Part shown: piece by piece, positions 8,486-17,355 of the stretch
How the letters are laid out: each line of letters opens with the position of its first letter
How positions within the stretch are numbered: the stretch's first letter is position 1
Origin: JABDQZ01 sp963801985
Lineage (GTDB): Bacteria > Pseudomonadota > Gammaproteobacteria > Chromatiales > Chromatiaceae
NCBI GenBank assembly: GCA_963801985.1
Contig: CAWDGV010000012.1
Coordinates: 472,386 to 536,385, forward strand
Length of the DNA stretch: 64,000 nt
Direction of reading: 5' to 3'
Translations under genes and position numbers: made by a program
The notes under the pieces: generated by a model
Database searches by the model: none
Seen by the model: the letters and a program-made list of their open reading frames with translations, nothing else
What the model was told of the DNA's origin: nothing

Positions 8486-8650
8486 TTAGCCTTCGTCAAT
8501 ACCTTCTGTGACAGGGTTATGGATGATTTCGTGCAAACGACTTCCGGGCACAACTGAATGAAGAATATTGCTGTCCTCGGCCTCTATCTGACTCATCATC
8601 TGGTCGTAGCGGCGTTCTGTTTCAAGAATTTGCAGTTCATAGTTAGACAT
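8486..8650 (-). CDS. small hypothetical protein, 54 aa
   Basis: A short gene with a strong GGAGATCC ribosome site before its ATG. The product starts MSNYELQILETERRYDQMMS and ends NPVTEGIDEG. It is predicted to be helical and acidic, with an N-terminal half like a short coiled coil. It has no cysteines or hydrophobic segment. It lies between the YbgA-like gene and photolyase on the same strand, followed at once by a hairpin with a T-run. It could be a true small protein of the photoprotection operon or a leader peptide for the hairpin; neither is proven. Confidence 0.55.
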   Translation of the reverse strand: MSNYELQILETERRYDQMMSQIEAEDSNILHSVVPGSRLHEIIHNPVTEGIDEG

Positions 8651-8715
8651 GATGGATCTCCTCTATGGGTAAACAAACCTGGTGCTATCGCAGCGCTAGT
8701 ATGGGTATTGAGTCA

Positions 8716-9672
8716 CTAAACGTGGTTTCTGAGCATGAGCTTTCCCGGATAGGGAGCCATGTAAAACTGCTCGTTTATGTAACCCTGTGGATTCTTGCGA
8801 AAGTGGTACTTAAGCAAGGTAATCGGTACAACTAAAGGCACTTCTCCCCTGGCATACTTTTCAAACAGCTTGAGGAGCTCGTGTTTATCTTCACTGTCAA
8901 TGTGTTTTTTGAGATATCCCATGATGTGTTGCAATACATTGACATGTTTCTTACGCGTTGGGCGCATTTTCATGGCCTGCATAAACACCCTGATATATTC
9001 AGCTGCATTATCATCAAGATTATCTTTGCTGGTACTGGCAACCAGTTTGCCGAGTGAACGGTAAATGGGTTCATGATGAGCCATCAGCATTAATTTATGA
9101 CGCTTGTGATAGTCCATCAGGGAGTTAACGGTTATTCCCTGATGCATTATGGTTTGCCAGCGATGATAGGCATATACCCGTTCAATAAAGTTTTCACGAA
9201 CATGAGCGTCATGCAGCCGGCCTTCTTCCTCAACTGGCAGGTTAGGGTTAAGGTCCATCAGTTGACGAGCGAATAAACCAACACCTTCTTTATGTGGCAT
9301 ATTGGAATCATTGTAGAGGTTGACTCGCTCCATGCCGCAGCTGGGTGACTTGTTTTTCAGAATATAACCTGACAGTCCGGATACCTGGCTGCAATAAGCA
9401 GCAGATGTACGGTTCATTTTGTCGGTATAATCGATAGCGCTATCTTTGCTATCGACAAGACGAACGCTGTCACCTTGCTTAAGTAACCTGATTGCCGGTC
9501 TGGGTGTACCAAGTCCAATAGCCATCTCGGGACAAAACGGGGTGAAGTCAAAATGTTCGGATAAAATGTCCGTGATAAAGCGATCACGTTTATGGCTGCC
9601 ATCATGTCTGACTTCCATCCCCATCAGACAGCTACTAATACCAATCCCGATTTTGTTTAATTGCTCTTTCAT
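8716..9672 (-). CDS. DUF523 + DUF1722 protein (YbgA-like)
   Basis: A 318-residue two-domain protein. Residues 1-150 are DUF523, with GIGISSCLMGMEVRHDGSHK and the conserved FCPEMAIGLGTPRPAI; Cys residues at SSCLMG, FCPE and PSCGMER are the likely metal or cluster ligands of this domain. Residues 170-315 are DUF1722, the domain of E. coli YbgA, whose gene sits beside phr. Its biochemical role is not firmly established, though the linkage to photolyase is widely seen. The start overlaps the glutathione peroxidase stop as TAATG, indicating translational coupling. Confidence 0.88.
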   Translation of the reverse strand: MKEQLNKIGIGISSCLMGMEVRHDGSHKRDRFITDILSEHFDFTPFCPEMAIGLGTPRPAIRLLKQGDSVRLVDSKDSAIDYTDKMNRTSAAYCSQVSGLSGYILKNKSPSCGMERVNLYNDSNMPHKEGVGLFARQLMDLNPNLPVEEEGRLHDAHVRENFIERVYAYHRWQTIMHQGITVNSLMDYHKRHKLMLMAHHEPIYRSLGKLVASTSKDNLDDNAAEYIRVFMQAMKMRPTRKKHVNVLQHIMGYLKKHIDSEDKHELLKLFEKYARGEVPLVVPITLLKYHFRKNPQGYINEQFYMAPYPGKLMLRNHV

Positions 9673-10220
9673 TAGAATAACAACCCCTCAATTTTCTTCT
9701 GGAAACCACTGTTACCGGGCGAAGTGATACTGGAATAGCTCTTTACCAGGTTGCCGTCACGGTCCAGCAGGTATTTATAAAAGTTCCACTTTGGATAACC
9801 AGCCTGATCCCCCAGTTTTTTGAATAACGGATCTGCAATGCCTTTTTTTACATGAGACTTCTGAAACATCGGGAAGCGCACGCCATAGGTTGTTCTGCAA
9901 AAATCCTGAATCTGTTTTTCAGTACCCGGATCCTGGTTGCCAAAATCGTTCGAAGGAAAGCCAAGCACAACCAGTCCATCATCACGATATTTGTCATACA
10001 GGGCTTCGAGGCCTTCGTACTGGCCGGTAAAAGCGCATTTGCTGGCCGTATTGACGATAACAATGACATTGCCCTGGTAGGTCTCGCAGAGATTGATCAC
10101 CTTATCGTTATTCAGTGACCTGACCTCAAAATTCAGGTTGTCGTTACATTTCATCTGCTCAGCTCCGGCCGCCAGGGAGAAGAATAAGGTGCTACCTATA
10201 ATCATTGATTTGAATTGCAT
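9672..10220 (-). CDS. glutathione peroxidase family protein, exported
   Basis: A 182-residue thiol peroxidase. The catalytic cysteine is in NTASKCAFTGQYEGL, the glutamine region is GFPSNDFGNQDPG, and the tryptophan is in YPKWNFYKYL, completing the usual triad. The cysteine (not selenocysteine) form often uses thioredoxin. The start at 10220 is set by a strong GGAGGGGAAG; this gives an N-terminus (MQFKSMIIGSTLFFSLAAGA) that is a cleavable signal, placing the enzyme in the periplasm. In-frame codons farther upstream run into the regulatory region and are rejected. It is the first gene of the leftward unit controlled from the TGTACA region and fits lipid hydroperoxide defence. Confidence 0.9.
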   Translation of the reverse strand: MQFKSMIIGSTLFFSLAAGAEQMKCNDNLNFEVRSLNNDKVINLCETYQGNVIVIVNTASKCAFTGQYEGLEALYDKYRDDGLVVLGFPSNDFGNQDPGTEKQIQDFCRTTYGVRFPMFQKSHVKKGIADPLFKKLGDQAGYPKWNFYKYLLDRDGNLVKSYSSITSPGNSGFQKKIEGLLF

Positions 10221-10255
10221 GAACTTCCCCTCCGCTTGTGTCTGGTAAACAAGAT

Positions 10256-10417
10256 AGTACATTTGTACAAAAATGTACAAGAATTTATCTAAATTAATGA
10301 TTTTAATTCCTAAATATTTGTACATTTACTTGGAATGTTGTCCATTATCAGCTACATTCCTATACACAAACTATTTATTTGTATAAATATTCACTGGTGA
10401 TAAGGGTATTTTGTACA
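10256..10417. promoter_or_regulatory. divergent control region with TGTACA dyads (putative LitR operators)
   Basis: Between the divergent glutathione peroxidase and methyltransferase genes lie repeated TGTACA/TATACA half-sites. They are AGTACA at 10256, TGTACA at 10264, 10274, 10319 and 10412, and a TATACA/TGTATA pair at 10361 and 10380. The pair at 10256 and 10274 is separated by 12 bases, the pair at 10361 and 10380 by 13. MerR-type B12 photoreceptors bind such spaced palindromes. The same motif recurs in front of the window's own LitR gene, which argues for a shared regulator. Confidence 0.6.
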
Positions 10418-10433
10418 ACCCTGGAGAAAGCGC

Positions 10434-11477
10434 ATGAAACTTAACGCCAAACTGGCAAATGAAATAACTGAAAAAGGCTTTGTGCCTGATTCACTGATTC
10501 GTCGCGGAATACGCAAGCTGTTGACTTCGCGACTCGATGAAATTGCAGCTGATAATGCTGAGCTAATGGCAAGTAACCAGATCTCCTTTATCAGCCAGAT
10601 GAACAATTCTTCAATCGCTCTGCTGCCTGAAAAGGCCAATGAGCAGCATTACGAAGTTCCGGAAGCATTTTTTCAGACAGTGCTGGGTTATCGTCTCAAG
10701 TACAGCTGCGGTTTCTGGGACGATGAAGTTGAAAACATTCACCAATCGGAAGAGCGGGCACTGCAGATTAGCTGTGAACACGCCGAAATAGAAAATGGTA
10801 TGCAGATTCTGGAACTCGGTTGTGGTTGGGGGTCTTTGACATTCTGGATGGCGGAACATTATCCCGATAGTCATATTGTGGCGGTATCCAATTCAGCTTC
10901 CCAGGGTGATTTTATTCGTGCCGAGGCAGATAAAAAGGGTCTGGCAAACATTGAAATTGTTACCGCCGATATGAATGACTTTGTGCCATCTCGGCAATTT
11001 GATCGTGTTGTCTCGGTCGAGATGTTCGAGCATATGCGTAACTACGAAGCCCTCTACAAGAGTATCAGCAGCTGGCTGAAGCCTGAGGGCAAATTATTTA
11101 AACATATATTTGTCAACAGGTCTGCTCCTTACAGTTTCGAGGACAGGGATGATTCTGACTGGATGAGTCGCCACTTCTTTTCTGGTGGCATGATGCCAAG
11201 TGATGATTTGCCATTGTTCTTTCAGAGGCATCTTTCCATCGAGAAGCGCTGGCGCTGGAGTGGTCAGCATTATGAAAAAACTGCTAACGCCTGGTTAGCG
11301 CGCATGGATGCAAACAAGCAGGAATTGTGGCCCTTGTTCGAGTCCGTTTATGGGAAGGACTTTGCTTCCATGTGGTGGCAGCGCTGGCGTATTTTCTTCA
11401 TGGCTTGTGCCGAGCTGTTCGGATATGACAAGGGACAGCAGTGGTGGGTCAGTCACTACCTGTTTAGCAAGCGGTAA
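10434..11477 (+). CDS. SAM-dependent methyltransferase, cyclopropane-fatty-acid synthase superfamily
   Basis: A 347-residue protein. The SAM site is ILELGCGWGSLTFWMAEHYP (residues 122-141), followed by DRVVSVEMFEHMRNYEALY, typical of the CFA/coclaurine N-methyltransferase branch. The N-terminal 80 residues are a helical domain with HYEVPEAFFQTVLGYRLKYS, the substrate-gate region. It differs clearly from the second CFA-type gene at 16057. Substrate is unknown: an unsaturated acyl chain is likely from context. GGAGAAAG precedes the ATG. It opens the rightward operon from the TGTACA control region. Confidence 0.85.
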   Translation: MKLNAKLANEITEKGFVPDSLIRRGIRKLLTSRLDEIAADNAELMASNQISFISQMNNSSIALLPEKANEQHYEVPEAFFQTVLGYRLKYSCGFWDDEVENIHQSEERALQISCEHAEIENGMQILELGCGWGSLTFWMAEHYPDSHIVAVSNSASQGDFIRAEADKKGLANIEIVTADMNDFVPSRQFDRVVSVEMFEHMRNYEALYKSISSWLKPEGKLFKHIFVNRSAPYSFEDRDDSDWMSRHFFSGGMMPSDDLPLFFQRHLSIEKRWRWSGQHYEKTANAWLARMDANKQELWPLFESVYGKDFASMWWQRWRIFFMACAELFGYDKGQQWWVSHYLFSKR

Positions 11478-11485
11478 ACGGGCTG

Positions 11486-12022
11486 ATGCCTCTAATTCTA
11501 ACTAATTTCATTCTATTCCAGGTGGGCTGGTTTGCCTGCATATGGGGTGCTGCGCTGGACATAGCGTGGCTGGGTCCAATCATTGTTTTGGCTATATTGG
11601 TTTTCCATTTCTCCATGGCGACTCATCCGCTAAAGGAATTTCAGCTTATCCTTTTGACGCTGCTCGTTGGCGGGTTGTGGGATAGCTTCATGGTGATATC
11701 CGGTTGGCTGGTTTATGACTCAGGCATGTTCAGCAACAATCTTGCGCCTTACTGGATACTGTCAATGTGGATGTTATTTGCAACCACGTTCAATGTTTCC
11801 CTGCGCTGGATGAAGCATCGCCTGATTTTGGCAGCCATACTGGGCGGTACTGCCGGTCCGCTTGCCTATTACGCAGGCAGTCAGTTAGGTGCTGCAACCA
11901 TGCCCGATGTACTCATTTCCAGCCTGGTTATTGCCTTGGGGTGGTCATTGTTGATGCCTTTGCTGATGTGGCTGTCGAATCGTTTTGATGGCTTTCAGGA
12001 GCCAGTTTCAGCGGGTGCTTAA
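11486..12022 (+). CDS. DUF2878 membrane protein
   Basis: A 178-residue integral membrane protein with about five hydrophobic helices and short polar turns. The order and spacing fit DUF2878, a family regularly found beside DUF1295, CFA-type methyltransferase and photolyase genes in light- or singlet-oxygen-induced clusters. The biochemical role is unknown. It begins nine bases after the methyltransferase stop and ends three bases before the DUF1295 start, so it is in the same transcript. Confidence 0.75.
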   Translation: MPLILTNFILFQVGWFACIWGAALDIAWLGPIIVLAILVFHFSMATHPLKEFQLILLTLLVGGLWDSFMVISGWLVYDSGMFSNNLAPYWILSMWMLFATTFNVSLRWMKHRLILAAILGGTAGPLAYYAGSQLGAATMPDVLISSLVIALGWSLLMPLLMWLSNRFDGFQEPVSAGA

Positions 12023-12024
12023 TT

Positions 12025-12816
12025 ATGTGGTCAATATATTTTGAAAGCCTTTTAATAATGTTGATGCTGGGTTTTGCAACCTGGCTGATCAGTCTTGTAA
12101 AAAAAGATGTCAGCATCGTGGACAGTCTCTGGTCCATGCTTTTTCTTGCAGCGGGAATCTACGTTTTTGTTAACAGTCCTGTTAAATCTTTTGGCAGCAT
12201 GTTGCTGTTTATTTTGCTGCTGCTGTGGTCTGCCAGGTTATCGGTCTTCCTGACTGTACGTAACTGGGGTGAGCCGGAAGACCGCCGATACCGGGTCATT
12301 CGCAAAAACAACAGCCCGCATTTTGAATATAAGAGTTTATTCATCGTTTTTACCCTGCAGGTGGTAATTGCCTGGGTCATCTTTATTGGACTGCTTCCGG
12401 GTCTCTATATGCCTTCTGAGTTAGGGCTGCAGCATATTATAGGCGCACTGGTCTGGTTAATCGGTTTTGCGTTTGAATCGACAGCCGACTGGCAGCTGCA
12501 TACATTCAGAAAAAACAGCGCCCCGGGTGATGTAATGCAAACCGGCTTGTGGCGTTATTCCAGGCATCCCAACTACTTTGGCGAATTTTTAATCTGGTGG
12601 TCATTTTTCCTGATGACAGTCAGCGTCGCTACCTGGTGGGTGATTATTGCACCTTTGATAATGACGGTTCTCTTGCTGAAGATTTCAGGCGTTGGAATGA
12701 TGGAGGACGGTATCACCAGGCGTCGTCCTGCTTACCAGCAATATATCGAAAAAACCAGCGTGTTTTTCCCCTGGATGCCAAGGTCCGCTAAAACAGAAAT
12801 GGCCCGGGAGGGATAG
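12025..12816 (+). CDS. DUF1295 / steroid 5-alpha-reductase-like membrane oxidoreductase
   Basis: A 263-residue multispanning protein. The C-terminal block with GLWRYSRHPNYFGEFLIWW and ITRRRPAYQQYIEKTSVFFP is the NADPH-binding signature shared by DUF1295, isoprenylcysteine methyltransferases and 5-alpha reductases. A double-bond reductase or lipid-modifying role is possible. Its neighbours are a methyltransferase and DUF2878, so a membrane-lipid substrate is the natural guess. A WGEPEDRRYRVIRKNN loop (residues 84-99) is the conserved cytoplasmic motif of the family. Confidence 0.85.
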   Translation: MWSIYFESLLIMLMLGFATWLISLVKKDVSIVDSLWSMLFLAAGIYVFVNSPVKSFGSMLLFILLLLWSARLSVFLTVRNWGEPEDRRYRVIRKNNSPHFEYKSLFIVFTLQVVIAWVIFIGLLPGLYMPSELGLQHIIGALVWLIGFAFESTADWQLHTFRKNSAPGDVMQTGLWRYSRHPNYFGEFLIWWSFFLMTVSVATWWVIIAPLIMTVLLLKISGVGMMEDGITRRRPAYQQYIEKTSVFFPWMPRSAKTEMAREG

Positions 12817-12819
12817 GCG

Positions 12820-13491
12820 ATGAGAACGATCAAGCTAGCATATTCGATAATTGTATTTTTACTCCTGGGTCTCTACCTGCTGCCTTCCAGTGCGTCAGCT
12901 GCGGTTGAAAGTAAAAGTGTTTTCAGGGTATCGCTCGATGACAAGCCTATCGGTACCCACCGGCTGGAGATCATGCGAAAAGGCGATTTTTGGCAAGTAA
13001 GGACCAATGCATCCCTGAACGTTAAATTGATGTTTTTTACTGTCTACCAATACCAACATGACAATACCGAGACCTGGGATGGGAATTGTCTGCAAAGTAT
13101 TGACGCTACGACTGATGACAATGGTGATTTTTATTTGCTTAAGGGTGATCGTGAATCCAATAAACTGTTGTTGAAAACAGAAAATGAAAACTTTTCGCTG
13201 AACGGTTGTATCCGAAGTTTTGCTTACTGGAATCCGGAATTAATCAAGTCAAACCGTTTACTCAATGCGCAGACTGGTGAATATACCCATGTCTATTTTG
13301 AAGAACTCGGTTTGGAAATGCTCAGCATCGGAGATAACCAGGTTCTAACCCGCAGAGTCCGGCTTGTGAGCGGTGAGGACATCATTGACCTTTGGTACAA
13401 CAATGATAATCGCTGGGTTGCATTGCAAAGCAGGACTCGCACTGGCAGCACCATCCGCTATGAGCTGTTGGAGGATAGCAACAATGTCTAG
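12820..13491 (+). CDS. exported hypothetical protein (DUF6134/DUF3108-like)
   Basis: A 223-residue protein with an N-terminal signal (hydrophobic residues 8-24, ending SSASAA). The rest is beta-rich, beginning FRVSLDDKPIGTHRLEIMRK and containing repeated short strands, like the DUF6134/DUF3108 outer-periplasmic beta proteins. No catalytic motif can be seen. It starts four bases after the DUF1295 stop and overlaps the lipocalin start by eight bases, so translation is coupled. It probably works in the envelope with the lipocalin. Confidence 0.65.
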   Translation: MRTIKLAYSIIVFLLLGLYLLPSSASAAVESKSVFRVSLDDKPIGTHRLEIMRKGDFWQVRTNASLNVKLMFFTVYQYQHDNTETWDGNCLQSIDATTDDNGDFYLLKGDRESNKLLLKTENENFSLNGCIRSFAYWNPELIKSNRLLNAQTGEYTHVYFEELGLEMLSIGDNQVLTRRVRLVSGEDIIDLWYNNDNRWVALQSRTRTGSTIRYELLEDSNNV

Positions 13492-14038
13492 ATTCTTACC
13501 TGTTTTTGTCCTGCTGGTTTTGTCTGGGTGTTCATCTCATGCACCGATGAAAACTGTTGATTTTGTCGACTTGCAGCGTTTCATGGGTGACTGGTATGTC
13601 ATTGCCAACATTCCCACCTTTATTGAGACGGAAGCACATAACGCGGTGGAAAATTATCGGCTGAATGCTGATGGCACCATAGCGACGACATTCAGTTTTC
13701 GTGATGGAGGTTTCAACGGGCCTTTAAAAACTTATCATCCAACAGGTTACGTCACTAATACGACGAGTAACGCACTCTGGGGAATGCAGTTTCTCTGGCC
13801 TTTCAAGGGTGATTTCAGAATTGTCCACCTGGACGCTGATTATCAAAACACCATCATTGCACGCCAGGCCCGCGACTATGTCTGGATCATGAGTCGTCAG
13901 CCTGAAATCAGCGAGGAAATTTTCCAGCAGTTGAAGCAAAAGGTTGTGGAGCTGGGCTATGACGTGGACAAGTTGCAAAAAGTGCCTCAACAGTGGCCCA
14001 TTAACGAAGCCAGTCAACCTACAGGAGATGAAGCATGA
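13484..14038 (+). CDS. lipocalin family lipoprotein (Blc-like)
   Basis: A 184-residue lipoprotein. The lipobox LVLSGC ends the signal at Cys16, so the mature protein is lipid-anchored. The lipocalin motif is visible as LQRFMGDWYVIANIPTF (the GxW signature), with later FKGDFRIVHLD and YVWIMSRQPEIS matching the Blc barrel strands. Bacterial lipocalins bind fatty acids or lysophospholipids in the outer membrane. The start at 13484 has GGAGG ten bases upstream, inside the previous gene. Its last bases overlap the flavoprotein start (ATGA). Confidence 0.9.
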   Translation: MSRFLPVFVLLVLSGCSSHAPMKTVDFVDLQRFMGDWYVIANIPTFIETEAHNAVENYRLNADGTIATTFSFRDGGFNGPLKTYHPTGYVTNTTSNALWGMQFLWPFKGDFRIVHLDADYQNTIIARQARDYVWIMSRQPEISEEIFQQLKQKVVELGYDVDKLQKVPQQWPINEASQPTGDEA

Positions 14039-15312
14039 AAATTGCGGTAATAGGCACCGGTATCAGCGGCAATGTAGCGGCCTATCATTTACAAAAAGAG
14101 CATGATGTCACGGTATTCGAAGCGAACGATTACATCGGTGGACACACCCATACACATGACATTGACTGGCAAGGTCAGCACTATGCTGTGGACACCGGGT
14201 TTATCGTATTTAATGAAAAAACCTACCCGAACTTCATCCAGTTACTCGAGGAGCTGGAGGTCGAGTCAGAACCAACGATGATGAGTTTCAGTGTTAAAAG
14301 TGAAATTAATGGACTTGAGTACAACGGACATTCATTAAATACCTTGTTTGCCCAACGCAGGAACCTGTTTAACCCATCTTTTCATAACATGATCAGGGAT
14401 ATTCTCCGCTTTAACCGGGAGGCTCCGCTGTCTCTGCAAAACGGCCTGGCTGACATCAGCCTGGGTGAGTACCTGAAGATCAATGGTTACGGAAAGATGT
14501 TTATCAATCATTACATTATACCCATGGGGGCGGCAATCTGGTCGACAAACCCTGGCATGATGCAACATTTTCCGGCACGTTTTTTTATTCGCTTTTTTGA
14601 TCATCACGGGTTGCTGGATGTGGTTAATCGCCCGCGCTGGTTTGTTATCAAGGGTGGTTCTCGCGAGTATGTCGGTCCCCTGGTTAAAAGCTTTGAAAAT
14701 AACATTCGCCTGAATACGCCAGTCGAATCAATAAAGCGCTTTCCTGACTATGTAGAGATTAAGCCCCGTCGGCAGCCAGCAGAGCGATTTGATGCCGTAT
14801 TCGTGGCAGCCCATAGTGACCAGGCCCTGGCTATGCTTGATGACGCAAGCAGGCAGGAAAGGCAGGTGCTGGGTGCAATCCGTTACCAGCAAAACGAGGC
14901 TGTTTTACATACTGACAGCAGCATATTACCTACTCGCAAAAGAGCCTGGGCAGCCTGGAATTACCACATGATGCCGGATCAACGCGAACAGGTTGCAGTG
15001 ACCTACAACATGAACATTTTACAGGGTATTGATGCACCTGAGCAGTTTTGCGTGACCCTGAATAACAGTAAGGCCATTCGTCAGAAAAGCATCATCAAAC
15101 GGATAAATTATCAACATCCGGTTTACACCACGGAAACTGTCACTGCCCAGCAGCGCCAGTCTGAAATCAATGGAGTAAACAGAACCTATTACTGTGGTGC
15201 ATACTGGCGAAACGGTTTTCATGAAGATGGCGTGGTCAGTGCTTTGGATGCCATAAAACATTTTAAACAGGCAACAGGAAATGAAGAGCTGTATTTACGA
15301 AGGGCAAGTTAG
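14035..15312 (+). CDS. FAD-dependent oxidoreductase, amine-oxidase/desaturase-like
   Basis: A 425-residue flavoprotein with an N-terminal Rossmann motif IAVIGTGISGNVAAYHL and the second FAD contact FEANDYIGGHTHTH. The C-terminal NRTYYCGAYWRNGFHEDGV carries the FAD-binding end typical of the NAD(P)/FAD amine oxidase and phytoene desaturase superfamily. In related clusters this flavoprotein lies with DUF1365 and a CFA enzyme and is thought to act on acyl chains; that is known context, not proof. It overlaps the lipocalin by four bases and the DUF1365 gene by 32 bases. Confidence 0.88.
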   Translation: MKIAVIGTGISGNVAAYHLQKEHDVTVFEANDYIGGHTHTHDIDWQGQHYAVDTGFIVFNEKTYPNFIQLLEELEVESEPTMMSFSVKSEINGLEYNGHSLNTLFAQRRNLFNPSFHNMIRDILRFNREAPLSLQNGLADISLGEYLKINGYGKMFINHYIIPMGAAIWSTNPGMMQHFPARFFIRFFDHHGLLDVVNRPRWFVIKGGSREYVGPLVKSFENNIRLNTPVESIKRFPDYVEIKPRRQPAERFDAVFVAAHSDQALAMLDDASRQERQVLGAIRYQQNEAVLHTDSSILPTRKRAWAAWNYHMMPDQREQVAVTYNMNILQGIDAPEQFCVTLNNSKAIRQKSIIKRINYQHPVYTTETVTAQQRQSEINGVNRTYYCGAYWRNGFHEDGVVSALDAIKHFKQATGNEELYLRRAS

Positions 15313-16060
15313 GCACCGCCGGTTTCATCCTCGCTCACATGCGTTCAGTTACAAGCTGTTTCTGATGTATGTTGACCTGCAGGAACTTCCCTCGCTGTTT
15401 GAACGTTACTGGTTATGGTCTGCAAAAGGATTCAACCTGGCCTGTTTCAGAAGAAAAGACCACGTTGCTGCAGATGAGGGATCATTGGATCAGGTCATCC
15501 GTGATCGTGTAGAGCAGGCCACGGGTAACAGGCCCGTTGGTCCTGTCAGGTTACTGACGCATTTCCGATACTTCGGTCTGTGTTTTAACCCGGTCAGCTT
15601 TTATTACTGCTTCGATGCGGATGATACGCGTGTCGAGACCATTGTCTGCGAGGTTAACAATACCCCCTGGGGTGAGCGCCATCTCTATATCCTTGATGAA
15701 ACCCAAAACAGGGGCAGGGGAGGGGTTATGCGTTTCCAAAGAAGCAAGGCGTTTCACGTTTCTCCCTTCATGCCAATGGATATCGAGTATGACTGGCGCT
15801 TTAACAAGCCTGCCATGCGCCTCAATGTGCATATGGAAAATCATCAGCAAGAACAGAAGCTGTTTGATGCGACCATGACGCTTAACAGGCGACCAATCAC
15901 GTCAGCCAGCCTGTCACGGGTATTGGTTTTATATCCACTGATAACTGCCAAAGTGGTTTTGGCAATTTACTTTGAAGCCTTCAGGTTATGGCTGAAGAAA
16001 ATCCCTTTCTATTCACACCCTGCTTCACAGGAAGCTTCAGAGGAGGCAAAAGGTCTATGA
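15281..16060 (+). CDS. DUF1365 family protein
   Basis: A 259-residue protein with the DUF1365 hallmarks: KSCIYEGQVRHRRFHPRSHA at the N-terminus, HFRYFGLCFNPVSFYYCFD in the centre and FHVSPFMPMDIEYDWRF later. These Tyr/Phe/Asn-rich stretches define the family, which always travels with the flavoprotein and CFA-type methyltransferase but has no proven reaction. Its start lies within the flavoprotein gene in another frame, and its TGA overlaps the next ATG (ATGA), so the three genes are translationally coupled. Confidence 0.9.
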   Translation: MKSCIYEGQVRHRRFHPRSHAFSYKLFLMYVDLQELPSLFERYWLWSAKGFNLACFRRKDHVAADEGSLDQVIRDRVEQATGNRPVGPVRLLTHFRYFGLCFNPVSFYYCFDADDTRVETIVCEVNNTPWGERHLYILDETQNRGRGGVMRFQRSKAFHVSPFMPMDIEYDWRFNKPAMRLNVHMENHQQEQKLFDATMTLNRRPITSASLSRVLVLYPLITAKVVLAIYFEAFRLWLKKIPFYSHPASQEASEEAKGL

Positions 16061-17313
16061 AAACCTCGATCATTCCATTTTTTAACCAGAACATGGTTGG
16101 AGAAAAAGATTTTGCGCTGGACCGTTTGGCAAGGCGTATCGTGCATGCGCAGTTGAAAAAAATCCAACATGGTGAGCTGGTTATTCGTGAAGGTCATGAT
16201 GATTTTTATTTTGGCCAGGTCAGTGACAGGATTTCGTTCCGGGTTCACATTGAAATAAAGCATGCCAGTTTCTGGAGTGATGTCGCCTTTGGTGGTACCG
16301 CGGGATCCGGCGAAGCCTATATCAAGGGAAGCTGGCAATGCTCTGATCTTGTCGGGCTGGTAAGACTGTTCCTGGCTAATCGCCAGGTCATTGAGGGCAT
16401 GGATAAAGGCATGACTCATCTCAAGAATCCATTGAAAAAAATGCTTCACTGGTTGAGTCGGAATACCCGCAGGGGAAGCCGTCGCAATATCAGCGCGCAC
16501 TATGACCTGGGAAATGATTTATTCCAGTTGTTTCTGGATCCGACCATGATGTACTCCTGTGCCTATTACCCGGAAAAGGAGTCCACCCTGGAACAGGCGT
16601 CGGTTGCCAAGCTGGATCGCATCTGTGAAAAGCTCAGCTTGAAGCCGACAGATCATCTGCTTGAAATAGGCACTGGCTGGGGTGGCTTTGCCATTCATGC
16701 CGCGACCCGTTATGGATGTCATGTAACAACAACAACCATTTCTCGTCAGCAGTATGAGCTGGCCGTCCGGCGGGTTGCCGAGGCAGGTCTGCAGGGGCGG
16801 GTTTCTGTATTGTTCAAGGACTACCGTGACCTGGATGGTCAGTATGACAAGCTGGTTTCGATTGAAATGATCGAGGCAATCGGCCATCAATACCTGGCCA
16901 CTTATTTTGAGAAATGCAGTTCTCTGTTAAAACCGCAGGGCGAAATGTTATTGCAGGCAATCACTATTTCGGATCACCTTTACAAGAGTGCATTGCGTGA
17001 TGTTGACTTCATCAAAAAGTTTATTTTTCCGGGAGGTTTTTTGCCGTCCATCTCTGCGATGAGTGCAGCGCTTACCAAGGTAACTGATATGAAGGTTTAT
17101 CACCTCGAAGATATCGGTCCCCACTATGCCCGTACGCTTGCTGACTGGCGTAACCGTTTTACCGATCGAATGGAGGAAGTGCGTGAACTTGGTTATTCCG
17201 AGTACTTTATTCGTATGTGGGAATTTTATTTTTGTTATTGTGAAGGCGGCTTTATCGAACGTGATATTGGCACTGTGCAAATGGTGCTGACAAAACCACA
17301 AAGCCGCCTTTGA
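16057..17313 (+). CDS. cfa: cyclopropane-fatty-acyl-phospholipid synthase family protein
   Basis: A 418-residue CFA-family enzyme. The N-terminal lipid-binding domain contains FGGTAGSGEAYIKGSW; the methyltransferase domain has ISAHYDLGNDLFQLFLDP, MMYSCAYYPE, LLEIGTGWGGFAIHAA and VSIEMIEAIGHQYLATYF, all standard CFA synthase motifs. It transfers a one-carbon unit from SAM to the double bond of a phospholipid acyl chain. In photo-oxidative clusters the homologue may add a plain methyl group on the way to furan fatty acids, which cannot be told here. AGGAGG precedes the ATG; a longer in-frame start at 15988 lies inside DUF1365. Confidence 0.92.
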   Translation: MKTSIIPFFNQNMVGEKDFALDRLARRIVHAQLKKIQHGELVIREGHDDFYFGQVSDRISFRVHIEIKHASFWSDVAFGGTAGSGEAYIKGSWQCSDLVGLVRLFLANRQVIEGMDKGMTHLKNPLKKMLHWLSRNTRRGSRRNISAHYDLGNDLFQLFLDPTMMYSCAYYPEKESTLEQASVAKLDRICEKLSLKPTDHLLEIGTGWGGFAIHAATRYGCHVTTTTISRQQYELAVRRVAEAGLQGRVSVLFKDYRDLDGQYDKLVSIEMIEAIGHQYLATYFEKCSSLLKPQGEMLLQAITISDHLYKSALRDVDFIKKFIFPGGFLPSISAMSAALTKVTDMKVYHLEDIGPHYARTLADWRNRFTDRMEEVRELGYSEYFIRMWEFYFCYCEGGFIERDIGTVQMVLTKPQSRL

Positions 17314-17355
17314 TGCTATATTGGACGAATCTCCAGCAACCAGGTGATATCCGAA

